This document shows positions 8,357-22,000 of a stretch of 64,000 bases of DNA, in pieces. A model generated the notes under the pieces. It was not told where the DNA came from and did not search any database. It saw nothing but the letters and a program-made list of their open reading frames with translations. Each line of letters begins with the position of its first letter. Within the stretch, counting starts at the first letter, position 1. The position numbers and the translations under genes are program-made. Origin of the DNA: Duganella sp. sic0402 (lineage in GTDB: Bacteria; Pseudomonadota; Gammaproteobacteria; Burkholderiales; Burkholderiaceae_D); assembly GCF_019219065.1 (NCBI RefSeq), contig NZ_JAHUWK010000009.1, forward strand, positions 203,296-267,295, given 5' to 3'.

Positions 8357-9738
8357 ACACCCCACAGGAACAAGTCATCAAGATGTATGCAAAGCGCGAG
8401 GAGATTTATCCTCGCGAGGTTGACGGTAAATACGCCCGTCTGCGCTGGTTGTTTGTCTGGCTGACGCAGATCGCCTTCTACTGTACGCCGTGGTTGCAAT
8501 GGAACGACCGCCAGGCCCTGCTGTTTGACCTGGGCACGCGCAAGTTCTACATCTTTGGCCTGGTCCTGTGGCCGCAAGATTTCATTTACCTGGCAGTTCT
8601 GCTGATCATCAGCGCCTACCTGCTATTCCTGGCGACAGCGATAGCAGGGCGGGTGTGGTGTGGCTTCACCTGCCCGCAAACGGTCTACACTGAAATTTTC
8701 CTGTGGATCGAACGCAAGATTGAAGGCTCGCGCAGCGCGCGTATCGCGCTCGACCGCCAGCCCTTGACGGCCAAAAAGGCCGGCAAGAAAACCGCCAAGC
8801 ACCTCGCCTGGCTGGCCGTGGCCTTGTGGACCGGCTTCACCTTCGTCGGCTACTTCACGCCGATCAAACACCTGATGAGCGAAGTGTGGACCTTCAACTT
8901 CGGTCCATGGGAATGGTTCTGGGTGCTGTTCTACAGTTTCGCCACCTACGGCAACGCCGGCTGGCTGCGCGAGCAAGTATGCAAATACATGTGCCCGTAT
9001 GCCCGCTTCCAGAGCTCGATGTTTGACCGCGACACCCTGATCATCACCTACGACACCGAACGCGGCGAACCGCGCGGTCCGCTGTCGAAAAACAAGAACG
9101 GCAACGGCGGCTCGTGCATCGACTGCTCGCTGTGCGTGCAAGTCTGCCCGACCGGCATCGACATCCGCAACGGCCTGCAATACGAGTGCATCGGCTGTGC
9201 CGCATGTATCGACGCCTGCAACATCGTGATGGACAAGACCGCCCAGCCACGTGGCCTGATCCGCTACAGCACCGAACGCGCCATGGACGAGCATCTGACG
9301 CCGACCGAGATCCGCCGCCGCGCCATGCGGCCGCGCGTGCGCATCTATACCGCCGTGCTGGGCCTGATCATCATCGCCGCCTGTACCTCGCTATACCTGC
9401 GCACGCCGCTGAAGCTGGACGTGATCCGCGACCGTGGCTCGATGGGCCGCGAAGTCGAGGACGGCAAAATCGAGAACGTCTACCGCCTGCAAATCATGAA
9501 TACCTCCGAGCAGGAGCACGTGTACAAAATTACCGTCAGCGGCATTCCAACGCTGGCCGTGGCTGCCGCCGACCTGGTGCGGGTGGAGGCCACCGAGACC
9601 CGCGCCCATCCGATCCGTCTGCGCGCTGAACACGGCGCCGGCCAGCCGGGCTCGAACAAGATAGAAGTGACACTGACCGCAGTCGACGATCCGTCGCTGC
9701 ATGTGAAGGAAACCGCGGTCTTCATCGTGCCGCGCTAA
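8353..9738 (+). CDS. ccoG: Cytochrome c oxidase accessory protein (polyferredoxin, cupric reductase)
   Basis: This 461-residue membrane iron-sulfur protein (CcoG/RdxA/FixG) carries two [4Fe-4S] motifs around residues 255-290: CIDCSLCVQVCPTG and CIGCAACIDACN. Several membrane helices precede them, including the Cys-containing VWCGFTCPQTVYTEIF, and an immunoglobulin-like periplasmic domain follows. Members of the family reduce Cu(II) to Cu(I) for cbb3 assembly. Its ATGA overlap with ccoP and the 9-bp gap to ccoH indicate one transcript. Confidence 0.95.
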   Translation: MNTPQEQVIKMYAKREEIYPREVDGKYARLRWLFVWLTQIAFYCTPWLQWNDRQALLFDLGTRKFYIFGLVLWPQDFIYLAVLLIISAYLLFLATAIAGRVWCGFTCPQTVYTEIFLWIERKIEGSRSARIALDRQPLTAKKAGKKTAKHLAWLAVALWTGFTFVGYFTPIKHLMSEVWTFNFGPWEWFWVLFYSFATYGNAGWLREQVCKYMCPYARFQSSMFDRDTLIITYDTERGEPRGPLSKNKNGNGGSCIDCSLCVQVCPTGIDIRNGLQYECIGCAACIDACNIVMDKTAQPRGLIRYSTERAMDEHLTPTEIRRRAMRPRVRIYTAVLGLIIIAACTSLYLRTPLKLDVIRDRGSMGREVEDGKIENVYRLQIMNTSEQEHVYKITVSGIPTLAVAAADLVRVEATETRAHPIRLRAEHGAGQPGSNKIEVTLTAVDDPSLHVKETAVFIVPR

Positions 9739-9747
9739 GGAGAAATC

Positions 9748-10245
9748 ATGAGCACACTTGCCGCCCCTGTCGCCCCCTGGTGGAAACACCGCTGGCCCTG
9801 GTTCCTGATGGCCGGCCCGGCCATCATCATGGCGGCCACCGGCTACGCCACCTATCTGGCGGTGCAGACGCCGGACGCGGTGGTGGTCGGCGACTACTAC
9901 AAGCAGGGCAAGGCGATCAACCAGGACTTGCGGCGCGACCATGTGGCGGCGCAAATGGGCCTGACGGTGAACCTGGGCTATGACGCGGCTGACGGCATGT
10001 TGACCGGGAAAATCAACCGCCACGACAGCGGCCCGCTGATGCTGAGCCTGTCGCATGCGACCCAGCCGGATAAAGACATCAAGCTGATCGTGGTGCCGGA
10101 AGCGGATGGCAGTTTCCACGCGCGCCTGCCGATGCTGGAGCGCAGCCGCTGGGTGGTGCTGGTGGAAGGGGAAAAACGCGAATGGCGCCTGGCCGGCGCC
10201 TGGATCTGGCCGAAGCAGCGCGAAATCGCGCTGCTGCCAGACTGA
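9748..10245 (+). CDS. ccoH: FixH/CcoH-family cbb3 assembly protein
   Basis: The 165-residue product has one N-terminal membrane helix (residues about 14-33, WPWFLMAGPAIIMAATGYAT) and a periplasmic domain with VVGDYYKQGKAINQDLRRD, the hallmark of FixH. It is required for stable assembly of CcoN with the other subunits. AAGGAG lies just before the ATG. It ends the plus-strand cco operon, facing fnr. Confidence 0.9.
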   Translation: MSTLAAPVAPWWKHRWPWFLMAGPAIIMAATGYATYLAVQTPDAVVVGDYYKQGKAINQDLRRDHVAAQMGLTVNLGYDAADGMLTGKINRHDSGPLMLSLSHATQPDKDIKLIVVPEADGSFHARLPMLERSRWVVLVEGEKREWRLAGAWIWPKQREIALLPD

Positions 10246-10252
10246 TCCATGG

Positions 10253-10272
10253 GTTCCCGCCCACGCGGGAAC
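10253..10272. terminator. Bidirectional hairpin between ccoH and fnr (REP-like)
   Basis: GTTCCCGC-CCAC-GCGGGAAC forms a perfect 8-bp stem with a 4-nt loop, bounded by GATCC and GGATC as an outer partial repeat. It sits between convergent ccoH and fnr stops and probably terminates both. It lacks a T-run, and its sequence resembles dispersed REP-type palindromes of proteobacteria, so it may be a repeat-family member rather than a dedicated terminator. Confidence 0.6.
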
Positions 10273-10278
10273 GACGGA

Positions 10279-11061
10279 TCAGCCGCAGGTTTCCGTACCT
10301 GCGGTAATGGCTTTCAGCATGCGCGGATCGAGCAACTCGATTTCCCGGTTGCTAACACGCAGCAGGCCTTCTTTCTTGAACTTGGACAGCAAGCGCGAGA
10401 TGCTCTCGATCGTCAGTCCCAGGTAATTGCCAATCTCCTCGCGCGACATGCGCAGCTGGAAGGTATTCGGCGAATAACCGCGCGCCTCATAGCGCGAAGA
10501 CAAATTCACCAGGAATGCGGCAAAGCGCTGGGTCGCCTGCATATTGCCCAGCAATAGCATCACGCTCTGCTCGCGCGTGATTTCCTGGCTCATCATGCGA
10601 TGGAAATGGCGCAGCAGCGTCGGCATTTCCGCCAGCAGCGATTGCAGCGTGCCAAACGGAATTTCGCAAACCTCGCTATCTTCCAGCGCGATGGCGGTGC
10701 AATGGTGCTGGTCGGCGCTGATCGCGTCCATGCCCAACAGCTCGCCAGCCATCTGAAAACCGGTGATCTGTTCCGCGCCTTCACGGTTGACCTGGTAGGT
10801 CTTGAAGTGACCCAGGCGGATCGCGTACAAATTCTGGAATGGATCGCCAATGCGGAACAGCGTCGCGCCGCGCGCCACCTTGCGGCGACGGCCGATGATC
10901 TGGTCCAGACGGTCCATATCGTTATTATCCAGCCCCATCGGCAGGCACAGTTGGTGCATGCTGCACGATGCGCAGCTCGCCTTCAGGACCTCAATCGTTG
11001 CGCCGGGGATAACCAGCGAGGGAAGTTCTCGTATCATGCGGCTAGTGTAGCCCATCGGCAT
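10279..11061 (-). CDS. fnr: Oxygen-sensing CRP/FNR-family transcription regulator
   Basis: The product (260 residues from this ATG) has the FNR iron-sulfur cysteines CASCSMHQLC (Cys30, Cys33, Cys39) plus the central Cys in SEVCEIPF, so it should bind an oxygen-labile [4Fe-4S] cluster. A cyclic-nucleotide-fold domain follows, then a helix-turn-helix with LTIESISRLLSKF, which keeps the Glu and Arg that read TTGAT half-sites. It faces the cco operon, whose promoter has matching boxes. The start is uncertain: ATGs at 11061, 11055 and 11037 are all possible and none has a strong ribosome-binding site. Confidence 0.94.
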   Translation of the reverse strand: MPMGYTSRMIRELPSLVIPGATIEVLKASCASCSMHQLCLPMGLDNNDMDRLDQIIGRRRKVARGATLFRIGDPFQNLYAIRLGHFKTYQVNREGAEQITGFQMAGELLGMDAISADQHHCTAIALEDSEVCEIPFGTLQSLLAEMPTLLRHFHRMMSQEITREQSVMLLLGNMQATQRFAAFLVNLSSRYEARGYSPNTFQLRMSREEIGNYLGLTIESISRLLSKFKKEGLLRVSNREIELLDPRMLKAITAGTETCG

Positions 11062-11213
11062 CAATTTAGGCGCCTATTCCGCAGTCATCCAATCAGGTAT
11101 TCAAGTACGCAATAATTTTTCAAATTAATCTTGCGCGCTATTTGTTTGTGCACTATTATTCATACATCGAGCACGACTTAATAGCTCACAAACCAACACA
11201 AAGGATACACATC

Positions 11214-11957
11214 ATGAAACGCACGCTGATCGCCTCCGCCCTGTTCGCCGCCACCGCTTTCGCCCAGGCAGCACCGGCCAATGACACCACCATCGTGCTG
11301 GTCCACGGCGCCTTTGCCGACGGCTCCAGCTGGGACAAAGTGATTCCTATCCTGCAAGCCAAGGGCTACAAGGTGGTGGCCGTGCAGAACCCGTTGAGCT
11401 CGCTGGCCGACGACGTCGCCGCGACCCAGCGCGTGGTCGATGCGCAAACCGGCAAAGTGGTGCTGGTTGGCCACTCGTGGGGCGGCACCGTGATTACCGA
11501 AGCCGGCACCAGCGACAAGATCAAGGCGCTGGTCTATGTGGCCGCCTTCGCGCCGTCGGAAGGCGAAGCCACCGGCAATCTGGGCAAGGACTACGCCGTG
11601 CCGCCAGGCATCGCCACGCTGCAGGCTGACGCCGGCGGCTACCTGTGGCTGCCAGCTGACTCGGTCGCCAAAAACTTCGCCCAGGACGTGCCGGCCGCCA
11701 CCGCGCGCCTGATCGCCGCCACCCAGGGCCCGATCGCCGCCAAGGCCTTCAGCGACACCACCACCGTAGCAGCCTGGAAAAACAAGGCCAACTACTACAT
11801 CGTGGCCAGCAAGGACCGCATGATTGCGCCGGAACTGGAACAGGCGTTCGCGAAGAAAATCAACGCCGTCACCACCACCTTGCCAACCGGCCACGTACCA
11901 ATGGTGTCGCAGCCAGCCAAAGTGGCGGAAGTGATCATCGCCGCCGCACAGCGCTAA
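11214..11957 (+). CDS. Exported alpha/beta-fold hydrolase
   Basis: The 247-residue product begins with a cleavable signal peptide (MKRTLIASALFAATAFAQAA) and then DTTIVLVHGAFADGSSW, the first strand and oxyanion region of the alpha/beta hydrolase fold. The nucleophile is in GHSWGG. A plausible acid lies in ASKDRMIAPE and the catalytic His in PTGHVPM. It belongs to the EstA/MhpC-like esterase group, substrate unknown. The frame is open to 11142, but the ATG at 11214 restores the signal peptide. A terminator follows. Confidence 0.9.
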   Translation: MKRTLIASALFAATAFAQAAPANDTTIVLVHGAFADGSSWDKVIPILQAKGYKVVAVQNPLSSLADDVAATQRVVDAQTGKVVLVGHSWGGTVITEAGTSDKIKALVYVAAFAPSEGEATGNLGKDYAVPPGIATLQADAGGYLWLPADSVAKNFAQDVPAATARLIAATQGPIAAKAFSDTTTVAAWKNKANYYIVASKDRMIAPELEQAFAKKINAVTTTLPTGHVPMVSQPAKVAEVIIAAAQR

Positions 11958-11988
11958 GTTGCCGTTACAGCTGTTGTTAAACCACATG

Positions 11989-12013
11989 AAGCCGGTGTAC
12001 GCACCGGCTTTTT
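11989..12013 (+). terminator. Intrinsic terminator after the alpha/beta hydrolase
   Basis: AAGCCGGTG-TACG-CACCGGCTTTTT has an 8-9 bp GC-rich stem, a TACG tetraloop and a T-run, 32 bp after the hydrolase stop. Confidence 0.9.
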
Positions 12014-12077
12014 GTTTCTTGCCAACTTACAGTTTTGATAGGAAAATCGTCCCAGCCCTCTTGATATCAAGGATGAG

Positions 12078-15728
<3,651 letters not shown>

Positions 15729-15809
15729 TTCCGCTTTCCCTTGCTTCCCACTGAGATTTGCTGTGTTTTTGCAACACTTTCACGCCTAAAACATGCTCTT
15801 GAATAGTAT

Positions 15810-15824
15810 TGATAATAATTCGCA
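15810..15824. promoter_or_regulatory. Fur-box-like operator upstream of the siderophore receptor
   Basis: TGATAAT-A-ATTCGCA matches the 7-1-7 Fur pattern (TGATAAT-N-ATTATCA) at 12 of 14 positions. It lies 77 bp before the receptor start, where iron-dependent repression by Fur would be expected. Confidence 0.6.
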
Positions 15825-15900
15825 TTTACGCTAAGGCGCGAAATTGCTACAATCTTATGTACTTCACATCTCCATTCCAATCCAGAAAGAAGACAAGGCA

Positions 15901-18186
15901 ATGATCAAGAGTCGCAAACACGCGCAAACGCGCTTTAACCAACATATGAGCGCAGCGCTGGCTGCGATGCTGCTGCCAGTGGCCGCCCACGCCGCCGAAG
16001 CGGCCGCGCCGGAAGCCGACCAGGCCAAGCCGCAGACACTGAAAGAAGTGCAAGTCAACGCCAACCGCGAAAACGACTTCAAGGCCGAGCGTGCTTCTTC
16101 GGCTAAATACACCGAAAAACTGGTCGATACCGCCCAGACCCTGACTGTTATCAAGAAAGAGCTGATCGAACAGCAAGGCGCAACCACGCTGACCGAAGCG
16201 CTGCGCAACACCCCTGGCGTTGGCGCCTTCTTCCTGGGTGAAAACGGTACCACCAACACCGGCGACACCATCTACATGCGCGGCTTCGACGCCTCGTCCA
16301 GCATCTACGTCGACGGCGCACGCGACGTCGGCTCGATCTCGCGCGACGTGTTCAACATCGAGCAGATCGACGTGCTGAAAGGCCCGGCCGGCACCGACAA
16401 CGGCCGCTCGTCGCCTACCGGTTCGATCAACCTGGTCAGCAAACAGCCATCGCTGGAAAACGCCTACCAGGCGTCGGCCACCGTGGGCAGCGGCAAACAG
16501 CGCCGCGCCACCGCCGACATCAACACCGTCATCAACGCCGAATCCGGCACCGCCTTCCGCCTGAACCTGCTGGAGCAGGACAGCGGCAGCGCCGCCCGTG
16601 ACGAAGTCAAGAACAAGCGCTGGGGCGTCGCGCCATCGCTGGGCTTCGGTCTGAACGGCCCGACCCGCGTCTACCTGAACTACCTGCACGTTGACCAGAA
16701 CAATGTGCCAGACGGCGGCGTGCCGACCACCGGCCTGCCTGGCTACACCGCGCCACCGAGCACCGCCGCCAACAACGTGGCTGCCATCGGCAGCGCACCG
16801 ATGGTTGATCCGAAAAACTTCTACGGCACCAAGCTGGACCACGATGATGTGAAAGCCGACATGGCCACCGTCAAGGTCGAGCACGATTTCGCCGGCGGCG
16901 CCAAGCTGTCGAACATCAGCCGCTACGGCCGCACCAAGCAGGATTACCTGCTGACCTCGTTCATGATGACCGCCGCCAACCTGGCCAACATCACCAATCC
17001 GGACCGCAACACCTGGACCCTGGCCCGCAGCTCGCCAACCTTCAAGGATCAGCTGAACGAAATCCTGACCAACCAGACCACGCTGACCGCCAGCTTCGAC
17101 ACCGGCGCCGTCAAGCACACCGTGGTGGGCGGCCTGGAGCTGACCAACGAGAAGCAGACCAACTACACCATCGCCCGTACCGCCACCAGCCCGGTGCTGC
17201 CAGCGGCTAACTTCTACAACCCGAACGTCAACGACGTGACCAACATCGCCTATGCCCGCACCGGCGCGCGCAACCAGGGTGAAGTCAGCACGCAGAGCGC
17301 GTACGTGTTCGACACCATCAAGATCGGCGACCAGTGGATCATCAACGGTGGCGTGCGTCTGGACCACTACAACCTGGACTTCAACGCCATCGCCGCCACC
17401 ACCAATGTGGCGACCGCGCTGACCGCCAGCGACAATCTGTGGACCGGCAAGCTGTCGGCCCTGTACAAGCCAACCTCGTACAGCAGCGTGTACGGCCTGG
17501 TGGGCAACTCGAAAGCCCCTCCTGGCGGCAACAACTTCACCCTGAGCACCAGCGCCACCAGCGCCGCCAATCCGAAGTTTGATCCACAGGAAACCACCAA
17601 CTACGAGCTGGGCACCAAGTGGGATCTGCTGGACAGCAAACTGTCGCTGACCGCCGCCGCCTTCCGCACCGTGGTCAAGAACGAAGTGGAAACCGATCCG
17701 ACCAACGCTGCGCTGGTCTACCAGAACGGCGAAAAGCGCGTGCAGGGTATAGAACTGGGCGTGACCGGCGAAGTGGCGCGTGGCTGGCTGGTGAGCGCAG
17801 GCTACACCCGTCAATCGACCAGCGTGGAAACCGGCCGCACCGTGACCGCCAGCGGCGAGAACCAGCTGACCTACACGCCTAAGCAAGCCTTCAGCGCGTG
17901 GACCTCGTACACGCTGCCGTTCGGCCTGCAAATCGGCGGCGGCGCACGCTTCAGCGACAAGCTGGCGCGCGGCACCGACGGCGCCGTCGGCACCCCGCAG
18001 TACGCTGATTCGTACTGGGTGTTCGACGCCATGGCCGCTTACTCGATCAACAAGCACATCGACCTGCGCCTGAATGTGTACAATCTGGGCGACAAAGAGT
18101 ACGTGCAGGCGATCAACAAGTCGGGCTACCGTTACACCCCAGGCACGCCACGTTCGGCCAGCCTGACCGCGAACTTCAAGTTCTAA
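15901..18186 (+). CDS. TonB-dependent (catecholate-type) siderophore receptor
   Basis: This 761-residue outer-membrane receptor has a signal sequence ending near PVAAHA, a plug domain with VKGPAG-type residues (IDVLKGPAGTDNGRSSPTG) and a 22-strand barrel ending in the aromatic residue of LTANFKF. It resembles Fiu/CirA-like catecholate receptors. That reading is supported by the PiuC-type dioxygenase immediately downstream and a Fur-box-like site upstream. The frame is open to 15844; I chose ATG 15901 because it begins the signal peptide. Confidence 0.9.
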   Translation: MIKSRKHAQTRFNQHMSAALAAMLLPVAAHAAEAAAPEADQAKPQTLKEVQVNANRENDFKAERASSAKYTEKLVDTAQTLTVIKKELIEQQGATTLTEALRNTPGVGAFFLGENGTTNTGDTIYMRGFDASSSIYVDGARDVGSISRDVFNIEQIDVLKGPAGTDNGRSSPTGSINLVSKQPSLENAYQASATVGSGKQRRATADINTVINAESGTAFRLNLLEQDSGSAARDEVKNKRWGVAPSLGFGLNGPTRVYLNYLHVDQNNVPDGGVPTTGLPGYTAPPSTAANNVAAIGSAPMVDPKNFYGTKLDHDDVKADMATVKVEHDFAGGAKLSNISRYGRTKQDYLLTSFMMTAANLANITNPDRNTWTLARSSPTFKDQLNEILTNQTTLTASFDTGAVKHTVVGGLELTNEKQTNYTIARTATSPVLPAANFYNPNVNDVTNIAYARTGARNQGEVSTQSAYVFDTIKIGDQWIINGGVRLDHYNLDFNAIAATTNVATALTASDNLWTGKLSALYKPTSYSSVYGLVGNSKAPPGGNNFTLSTSATSAANPKFDPQETTNYELGTKWDLLDSKLSLTAAAFRTVVKNEVETDPTNAALVYQNGEKRVQGIELGVTGEVARGWLVSAGYTRQSTSVETGRTVTASGENQLTYTPKQAFSAWTSYTLPFGLQIGGGARFSDKLARGTDGAVGTPQYADSYWVFDAMAAYSINKHIDLRLNVYNLGDKEYVQAINKSGYRYTPGTPRSASLTANFKF

Positions 18187-18214
18187 GCACCGGTACCCGA
18201 TTCCGTGTTGCTGG

Positions 18215-18246
18215 CCCCGCCGTTACGTGTAACGGCGGGGTTTTTT
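18215..18246 (+). terminator. Intrinsic terminator after the siderophore receptor
   Basis: CCCCGCCGTTAC-GT-GTAACGGCGGGG (18215-18240) is a perfect 12-bp stem followed by six Ts. It lies between the receptor and the downstream dioxygenase, so read-through, or a second promoter, would be needed to express the latter. Confidence 0.93.
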
Positions 18247-18269
18247 ATTTATACCAAGGAGTTTTCATC

Positions 18270-18950
18270 ATGATGCTGCATATTCCCGGCGTGCTGACGC
18301 GTGACCAGGTCGCCGAGATGCGCCGCCGCCTGGACGAGTCGCAATGGATTGACGGCCGCGCCACCGTCGGCGACCAGGGCGCCAAGGTCAAGCAGAACCG
18401 CCAGCTACCGGAAACCTCGCCGCTGGCGCTGGAGCTGGGCCAGACCATTCTCACCGCGCTGAACAACCATCCGCTGTACTTCTCGGCGGTGCTGCCGCTG
18501 CGCACCATTCCGCCGCTGTTCAACAGCTACGCCGGCGGCGAGCACTACGGCGCCCACGTCGATGGCTCGATGCGCCGCATTCCCGGCAATGGCCAGTGGG
18601 TGCGCACCGATGTCTCCACCACCGTGTTTTTGTGCGATCCGGAAGAATACGACGGCGGCGAGCTGATCGTCACCGACGCCTATGGCGAACACGAGGTCAA
18701 GCTGCCGGCCGGCGATGCCATCATCTACCCGTCGACCAGCATTCACCGGGTGGAACCGGTGACGCGCGGCGCCCGTGTCTGCTCGTTCTTCTGGTCGCAA
18801 AGCATGGTGCGCGACGATATGCGGCGCGGCATGCTGCTGGAGCTGGACCAGAATATCCAGAGCCTGCGCGCGCGCCTGGGTGACTGCCCGGAAATGGTCG
18901 GCATCACCGGCCACTATCACAATCTGCTACGTCAATGGAGCGAGGTCTGA
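18270..18950 (+). CDS. Fe(II)/2-oxoglutarate-dependent PKHD-type hydroxylase (PiuC/YbiX family)
   Basis: The 226-residue protein matches the length of the PiuC family. Iron ligands are visible in YGAHVDGSMRR (His and Asp) and PSTSIHRVEPV (distal His), with the 2-oxoglutarate-binding Arg in TRGARVCSFFW. Members usually lie beside TonB-dependent siderophore receptors, as here; the exact substrate is not known. AAGGAG at 18256-18261 selects the ATG at 18270. Confidence 0.92.
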   Translation: MMLHIPGVLTRDQVAEMRRRLDESQWIDGRATVGDQGAKVKQNRQLPETSPLALELGQTILTALNNHPLYFSAVLPLRTIPPLFNSYAGGEHYGAHVDGSMRRIPGNGQWVRTDVSTTVFLCDPEEYDGGELIVTDAYGEHEVKLPAGDAIIYPSTSIHRVEPVTRGARVCSFFWSQSMVRDDMRRGMLLELDQNIQSLRARLGDCPEMVGITGHYHNLLRQWSEV

Positions 18951-19002
18951 CGCGTGCTATGATGGCCGGATTCATTGCCTTGTCAACAAAGGATGAGTCC
19001 GG

Positions 19003-22000
19003 ATGCCTGGCCCTACGCAACAGTGCCCGCTGGTAGCAATCGGTGGCTCCGCCGGCAGCCTGGAGGCGCTGATTCAATTCTTTGAGGTCTGGCCGGACGA
19101 TTGCGGCATGGCCTTTATCGTGGTGGTGCACCTGGCAGCCAACGAGGAAAGCCTGCTGCCGGAATTGCTGCAGCGGCGCTGCGCGCTGACCGTACTGCAT
19201 GCGCATGATGCGCAAGCCATCCAGCCCAACCATGTGTATGTGATACCGCCTGGCCGCGTGCTGCGCCAGCAGCAGCGGCGGCTGAGTATCACCATGCCGG
19301 ACCCATTGCTAGGCCGGGTGGCGGTGATCGATGTACTGTTCAGCTCGGTAGCGGACGACCTTGGCGGTGGCTGCGCCGGCATTCTGCTGTCAGGCGCCGA
19401 TAGCGATGGCACGGCCGGCCTGCTGCGGATCAGCCAGGCCGGCGGACTGGTGCTGGTACAGGACCCGGCCGAAGCGCCACATGAAACCATGCCGCGCGCG
19501 GCCATGGCCAGCGGTTGCGCCGATGACGTGCTGTGCGTGGCGCAGATGCCGGCCTGGCTGCTGGGCTGCTTCGGTATCGACGCCGTCCTGCGCCAGCCGC
19601 CGCCGCAGTCGCCGGAACCCAAGCTGGCGCACAAGCTGACCCATCACGAGGCCGAGCTGGTAAGTAGCGCCGTGCTATCGCTGCGGCGCCGTACCGGCCA
19701 CGACTTTTCCTGTTTTCGCCAGAACGTGGTGCTGCGCCATCTGCGCCGCCGCATGGACCTGGCCGGCATGGACCAGCTGACCGACTACCTGGCGCGGCTG
19801 GCGTCCGATCCCGCCGAGCCGGAAGCGCTGATCCGCGAATTGCTGGTGTCGGTCACCAGCTTCTTCCGCGACCCGGACGCCTTCGGCGCGCTGGCGCGCC
19901 AGCTGCCGCAGCTGTTCAAGGACAAGGATGCGTCGGATTTTGTGCGCGTCTGGGTGCCGGCCTGCGCCAGCGGCGAGGAGGCGTATTCGATCGCCATGCT
20001 GCTGCTGGAACATGCGCACACGCTGCCCAATCCACCCGGCATCCAGGTGTTTGGCAGCGATCTCGACAAGACCGCCATCGAACGCGCGCGCGCCGGCCTG
20101 TACCGCGCCGCAACGGCGGAAGCCGTGGGGCCGATGCGGCTGGCGCGCTTCTTCCACCAGGAACAGGACGGCTACCGCGTATGCCGCGAGCTGCGCCAGA
20201 TCGTGCTGTTTGCCGAACACGATGTGGTGCACGATCCCGCGTTTACCCGCATCGACCTGGTCAGCTGCCGCAACCTGTTCATCTACCTCAACCGCGATGG
20301 CCAGCGGCGCATGATCAAGGCCTTCGATTTTGCGCTGGCGCCGCATGGCCTGCTCTTGCTCGGCATGGCGGAAGGCTTGCTGGGACTCCACACCTGCTTC
20401 GTATCGGTGGAGCGCAAATATCACCTGTACCGCCGCGACAGCGACGCCATCCAGCAGCAGCCCGGCGTCGACACCATCCTGCGCTCGCTGGCGATGGAGC
20501 AGACCACTTACGGCGAAGCCTCGCGGCTGCGCGCCGGCCCCAGCGTGAACCAGTTACAGCATCAGCTGGCGCTGCTGCAACAGCGGCTGCAGGGCAGCGC
20601 CAGCAAGGACGGCACAGGCGCCGGGCACCAGCAGCTGCTGCCCATGATCACCCAGGAATTGCATGCAACGCTGGAAGAGCTGGAAATCAACCGCCAGGAA
20701 CTGCGTTCGATGAACGCCGAGCTGTCGGCGGTCAACTTGCAACTGAGCGGCAAGCTCGATGAGCTGGAGCAGACCAATAGCGACCTCAACAACCTGATGA
20801 ACGCGGCCGCGATCCCGATGGTCTTCCTCAACCGCGAGCTGCGCATCATGCGCTACACGCCGCGCGCGCTGGACCTGTTCCGGCTGATTCCGTCCGACCT
20901 GGGCCGCCAGCTCAGCGACCTGCGCAACAACCTCGCCTATCCGGAACTGATGGATGACGCGCTGCGCGTGCTGGGTGGCGCGGACACCATCGAGCGCGAG
21001 GTGCGCGAGCAGTCCGGCAAATGGTTTTTCGCCCGCGTGCTGCCGTATTACGCGCTGCAAAACCAGATCGGCGGCGTGGTGCTGACCTTCTTCGACATTA
21101 CCGAGCGGCGCCAGTCGGAAGCGGCGCTGAAGGCCTCGGAAGAAAAGCTGCGCACCTTCATCAGCGCCACTTCAGAAATCGTCTACGAGATGAGCGCCGA
21201 CTGGCTGGAGATGCGCTCGCTGGCCGGCAAGAACTTCCTCAGCAACACCGAGATTCCGCGCGTCGACTGGAGCGAGGAATACATTCCGGAAGTGGACAAG
21301 CCACGCGTGTGGGAGACGATACAGCAGGCCATCCGCACCCGCAGCCACTTTGAGCTGGAACACCGGGTGGTGCGGATGGACAGCAGTACCGGCTGGGTGT
21401 TCTCGCGCGCGATTCCGCTGCTGGACGAGAAGGGCGCCATCAGCAAATGGTTTGGCGCTGCCAGCGATATCACCGAAAGAAAGCGCTACGAGGTCAGCCT
21501 GCACGAGTCGGAAGCACACTACCGCACCCTGTTCAACTCCATCGACGAAGGCTTCTGCGTGATCGAAGTGCGGTTCGGCGAGCTTGGCGCGGCGCTGGAT
21601 TATCGCTTCCTGCAAGTCAATCAGCCGTTCGAGCAGCTGACCGGCATCAAGGAGGCGGTGGGACGCTGGATGCGCGAAATCGCCCCGCAGCACGAAGATA
21701 CCTGGTTCAACATCTATGGCCGCGTGGTGCAGACCCGCGAGCCGGTGCGCTTTGAGCATGAGGCACGCGCACTGGGCCGCGTCTACGATGTCTACGCGTT
21801 CCCGGTGGGTGCACCGCAGCTATGCCAGGCTGGCGTGCTGTTCAACGCCATCACCGAACGCCGGCATACCCTCGACGCGCTGCGCGCCAGCGAAAGCCGG
21901 CTGCGGCTGACGCTGGACGCGGCCGGCATGGGGTCCTATGCATGGTATGCGGCTAGCGGCCGCATCGATGCCGACACGCGGCTGCTGGCGCTGTTCGGTC

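Noticed and set aside
12061..12070. TTGATATCAA before the hybrid kinase as an FNR box
   Set aside because: The two half-sites abut without the 4-bp spacer that FNR needs.
15847..18057. 736-codon minus-strand frame opposite the siderophore receptor
   Set aside because: Shadow frame; the plus strand encodes an unmistakable TonB receptor.
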